A stretch of DNA of 64,000 bases, from assembly GCA_964565775.1 (NCBI GenBank), contig CAZMGB010000004.1, positions 62,001-126,000 on the forward strand. The letters run 5' to 3'. Origin of the DNA: CAZMGB01 sp964565775. GTDB lineage: Bacteria > Chloroflexota > Dehalococcoidia > DSTF01 > JALHUB01. The notes under the pieces were generated by a model. It was not told the origin of the DNA. It searched no databases and saw only the letters and a program-made list of their open reading frames with translations. The position numbers and the translations under genes were made by a program. This document shows, one piece after another, positions 61,393 to 64,000 of this stretch. Numbering within the stretch: the first letter of the stretch is position 1; the number at the start of each line of letters is the position of its first letter.

Positions 61393-62154
61393 GTGGTGAG
61401 AAGGCCTGACGCCCTCGTGATCTCCGGCAGCGACTTCGAAAGGCGCCGCCTCGTCGATGCCCTGGAAGGCGCTGGCCTGGAGGGCGAGGCGTGCGCTACC
61501 GGCCCGGACTGTCTCCTCAGGCTGGAAGCGAGGGAGTCCGCTCTCGTCGTGGTAGACCTCGACGGTCTGGAGAGCGATGCGCTCCCACTCCTTCGCCGGT
61601 TCATACATCAGCCGTGGCGGCCGGCGGTCATCGCCCTGACGACGTCCGAGCGCGAGAGCATCGAGGCGCTGCTGGAGGGCGTCGACGTCTGCCTGGACCG
61701 CCACGCGGGCAGCGGGCTCATCGCCGCTCAGGCGCACGCCCTGCTGCGCCGCCGCCAGCGCGACGGTGATGTCGGCGCCGTCGTCGTCTGCGCGGGCGGA
61801 CTCAAGATCGACCTGGCGCGGTGCGAGGCCAGCGCCGACGACCGCCCCATCCCCCTCACTCCCACCGAGTTCAGGCTTCTCGCTGCCCTGGCCGGGAGGC
61901 CCGGCGAGGTGGTAGGTTCCCTGAAGCTCCTCTCGGAATGCGCAATCACTCCGCTCTCAGAGGCGGAGGCGAGGGCGACAGCGAAGGTGCACATCCACCG
62001 CATCCGTCAGAAGATTGCGGCCTGCGGTGGCGATCCGGCCGTGGTTCGCAACGTGCGGTCATTTGGCTACATGCTGGAGCGACGGACGACCGGGCGAACG
62101 TACCGGGCCACGAGCGCCCCGGGGCAACCGTCGCGGGCGCAGCGCAGCGCCTGA
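61393..62154 (+). CDS. OmpR/PhoB-type regulator with degenerate receiver domain
   Basis: A 253-residue protein. The N-terminal ~120 residues resemble a receiver domain: the phospho-acceptor Asp may be in 'VVVDLDGL', and the switch Thr in 'ALTTSE', but the acidic pocket after strand 1 reads 'ISGSD' and the conserved Lys is missing ('CLDRHAG'). The C-terminal winged helix is normal: 'LTPTEFRLLAALAGRPGEVV', 'KVHIHRIRQKI', 'NVRSFGYML'. It may be controlled without classical phosphorylation. No histidine kinase is nearby. The start is one of two adjacent GTG codons (61393, 61396). Confidence 0.85.
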   Translation: MVRRPDALVISGSDFERRRLVDALEGAGLEGEACATGPDCLLRLEARESALVVVDLDGLESDALPLLRRFIHQPWRPAVIALTTSERESIEALLEGVDVCLDRHAGSGLIAAQAHALLRRRQRDGDVGAVVVCAGGLKIDLARCEASADDRPIPLTPTEFRLLAALAGRPGEVVGSLKLLSECAITPLSEAEARATAKVHIHRIRQKIAACGGDPAVVRNVRSFGYMLERRTTGRTYRATSAPGQPSRAQRSA

Positions 62155-62639
62155 GCATCCCCCCTTAACCTTATCGCCACCAAGCCTCGACCGCGCCGCG
62201 ACTCAGGAAACGCGCCAGCGGGCGATTCTAGCAGTGGTACGGTCGTCCCCGTTGCGAGAGGCAACGGACGTGGCTTTCCCCGCCGCCGTACCCAGTGGGA
62301 AGCGCTCCGATAAAGGCAAGGCCCCGAGGGTTGGGGTCGCGCAAAGCTACGGGTCTCGGTAGTCGCTTGCGACGAGACAGCCGGGCTGCCGAAGGGCGAT
62401 CAGTCGTCGGAGCGTTCTTGGCCCCCGCCTCCAACCCGGCGCTGGAGGCGGGGGCTTCAGTTTGGGTCATCGTGGCGAGGCGGGGGCGGCCTCCTCTACC
62501 CCCCTTGATGCCGCGCTTCCTACGGGCTATATAGGACTTGGCTACATCATTGTGGTCGCCAAGGGCGGCCCCGAACGAAGATGCCCCGGCAGATCGCCGA
62601 GGCGAACGCTGTCGCGGGACGGTTGCTGGAGGAGAACCT
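62155..62639. other. Intergenic space after the regulator gene
   Basis: About 485 bases without a convincing gene. The only clear structure is the 13-bp hairpin at 62421-62455. Confidence 0.5.
62421..62455 (+). terminator. 13-bp hairpin, same geometry as the one after otsA
   Basis: Perfect arms gcccccgcctcca and tggaggcgggggc with a 9-base loop, followed by ttcagtttgg. Stem and loop lengths equal those at 47389-47423. No long U-tract. Confidence 0.5.
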
Positions 62640-63296
62640 GTGAACGGGAGCGGCGTCGAGAGACGTCCGGCGGAGTCCGCAAGCGAGGGTGCTGCTGCCA
62701 GCGGCGGCCTCCGCTTCAGCGAGACTATGCGGGGCTACATGGGCCCCGGAGAGGAGCATCGCGCCGGCTACGAGGCGGGTAGGTCGGCCGGCCGTCGGGT
62801 CGAGTTCAGAGTGGCCATCGTCATCGATGACATGGATCGCTTCCTCGATGACCCGGAGCACGAGGCGACGGTCAGCGGCGAGATAGACATAGCCGGAATC
62901 GGCACCCGTATGCCCATCGAGGCGGGGCGCTTTCACCTGATGTGCCGCAGGGAGGGACGCCGGCGCATGCTCTATCATCTGCCGTTCTCGCGCGGAGGGC
63001 GGCACTACCTTCTCTCCGGCGAGAAGCGCATCGAGGACGACCCGGGTTTCGACGTCTGGAAGGACAGCACCACCCTGTTCGCGGAGATGACGGAGGTGGG
63101 GGCGGACTATGTTGCCGTCGGCCCGCCCCTTCTGATTGGCGTCTTGACGATATCACCCCTCGCGGTGCTCCGGCAGTTGACGACGTTTCGCACGCTCGGC
63201 GCCGGCGGGCCACTGGCCGCCCTCTCAACGCACGCGCGGTTCATGCGCTTCTTCTCGCGGGAGATGTGCGCTACCTACGGCCGTTTCCCCTGGTAG
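62640..63296 (+). CDS. Stand-alone GMC-oxidoreductase-associated domain protein
   Basis: A 218-residue protein. 'FSETMRGYM', 'HRAGYEAGRSAGRRVEFRVA', 'IDDMDRFLDDPEHEA', 'RRMLYHLPFSRGG' and 'DVWKDSTTLF' resemble the extra C-terminal region found in some actinobacterial GMC (cholesterol-oxidase-like) proteins and lipases. Here it is alone, with no FAD domain beside it. Function unknown. GTG 62640 has GGAGGAG upstream; an earlier ATG at 62538 gives an unconvincing N-terminus. Confidence 0.6.
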   Translation: MNGSGVERRPAESASEGAAASGGLRFSETMRGYMGPGEEHRAGYEAGRSAGRRVEFRVAIVIDDMDRFLDDPEHEATVSGEIDIAGIGTRMPIEAGRFHLMCRREGRRRMLYHLPFSRGGRHYLLSGEKRIEDDPGFDVWKDSTTLFAEMTEVGADYVAVGPPLLIGVLTISPLAVLRQLTTFRTLGAGGPLAALSTHARFMRFFSREMCATYGRFPW

Positions 63297-63601
63297 CGCC
63301 GGAGAAGGAACCCGGGTGCGCCCGGTACGACGCCTATCGGCCCCCTCGCGCCTAGCGGCTCCTAGGCGACTTCCCTCGCGCGCAGTCGCCGCGACTCCTA
63401 CGTGGCATGGCCGCTGAAGATGAGTTGTCCTCCGCATGGCTTCCGTGCGGTGGTCGGCAGAGAATGGAACTGCCGGGGCGGTTCGAGACGCTGCCCCGCC
63501 TCCCCGGCGAAAGCTGGCGAGCGGGGTCTCGCGTGGAGGCTGTCCCGGCACTGGACGCCTCGGGCCGGGGGCCGCGGAGATCCGATGCCCCCGCGACGCC
63601 G
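63297..63601. other. Intergenic space between convergent genes
   Basis: About 305 bases; I see no supported gene, promoter or strong hairpin. Confidence 0.4.
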
Positions 63602-63970
63602 CTAGTAGGCGCCCGCCTCGCGTAGCATCTTCTCGCTCATGCCAAAGTGGTGGCCGATCTCGTGCAGGACCACCTTGCGCACCTTCTCCCGGACCTCCTC
63701 GTCGTTGCGGCAGAGCCTCTCGATGGGCCTCTGATAGATGAAGATGCGGTCGGGCAGCACCATGCCGTAGCTCTGACTGCGCTTCGTCTGAGGGACGCCG
63801 TGGTACACGCCGAGGAGGGTGGCGCCGGGGGGAACGCGGGCGGCGCGCAGCTCGGCCGGGGTGGCGAGGTCGCGCACCTCGATGTCGACGTTGGACAGCT
63901 TCTCGAGGAAAGGTTCCGGCAACCCTTCCACGGCCTCGATGACGAGTTGGTTGAATCGTTCCTGTTCCAT
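63602..63970 (-). CDS. Small zinc metallopeptidase family protein (zincin_1, DUF1025)
   Basis: A 122-residue protein with the zincin motif HEIGHHFG (His103, Glu104, His107), preceded by 'IFIYQRPIERL', as in the minimal 'metallopeptidase family' of actinobacteria and Chloroflexota. It lacks a signal peptide. Whether it cleaves protein is not established for the family. ATG 63970. Confidence 0.9.
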   Translation of the reverse strand: MEQERFNQLVIEAVEGLPEPFLEKLSNVDIEVRDLATPAELRAARVPPGATLLGVYHGVPQTKRSQSYGMVLPDRIFIYQRPIERLCRNDEEVREKVRKVVLHEIGHHFGMSEKMLREAGAY

Positions 63971-64000
63971 CGGGCGCGCTCGGGTAGATGTGAACCAGGC

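Overview
The window is about 64 kb of G+C-rich, gene-dense bacterial chromosome with no rRNA, tRNA, transposase, phage or CRISPR locus that I can see. Several markers together point to a Chloroflexota bacterium, most likely Dehalococcoidia-like (inference): secreted proteins with cohesin/dockerin-type modules joined by Thr-Pro linkers, a DUF951 gene after pyrF, a DUF3090 gene, Rex, ComB-type phosphatase, and oligopeptide ABC transporters. MurA and MreB are present, so the cell probably makes peptidoglycan. Promoters that can be read have ordinary sigma-70 boxes (TTGACA, 17-18 nt, TAnAnT-like).

Layout. 1-7.4 kb: a plus-strand cluster with a LarA-like fragment, an FrhB-like Fe-S flavoprotein, indolepyruvate:ferredoxin oxidoreductase iorAB, an alpha-type NDP-forming acyl-CoA synthetase and a type-1 thiolase-like protein, probably for aryl or branched 2-oxoacid/acyl-CoA metabolism. 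7.5-26.3 kb: a cohesin/dockerin surface protein, SDR, coaE, a CbbQ/NorQ-type AAA+ protein and its VWA partner (with an unusual helical-repeat N-terminus) around a cyclophilin lipoprotein and a phosphoesterase, a lower-GC two-gene patch with a HEPN-like motif, a beta-lactamase-fold lipoprotein, cinA, comB, pyrF, DUF951 and two tandem MFS transporters. 26.3-38.6 kb: a bifunctional-nuclease gene with an attenuator-like leader, the ATP synthase operon (atpZ/I-B-E-F-H-A-G-D-C), then murA and mreB. A lower-GC pair (ComFC-like phosphoribosyltransferase plus minimal DprA-like protein) sits inside the ATP synthase operon between atpD and atpC.

38.7-47.4 kb: rex, an AmmeMemoRadiSam radical SAM enzyme, a DUF192 lipoprotein, a methylmalonyl-CoA mutase catalytic subunit, a thioredoxin-like protein and DUF3090. 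After these comes a clear c-di-AMP (ydaO/yuaA) riboswitch with promoter and intrinsic terminator. It leads into a frameshifted, truncated otsB remnant, a small unknown ORF and otsA, so trehalose synthesis appears to be under c-di-AMP control. 47.6-57.4 kb: a molybdoenzyme operon of the type II DMSO reductase family (ethylbenzene dehydrogenase/selenate reductase-like) with two different catalytic subunits, one without and one with a Tat signal, flanking shared gamma, beta and chaperone genes, then an NCS1 permease. 57.4-64 kb: an oligopeptide ABC transporter on the minus strand, a PhoB-like regulator with a degenerate receiver next to three 11-bp-phased GGTT repeats, a GMC-oxidoreductase-associated domain protein and a small zincin.

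Many intergenic spaces hold short GC-rich palindromes, several sharing a CTTCAG (or CTGAAG) centre with different but self-complementary arms. I regard these as a dispersed REP-like family or terminators.
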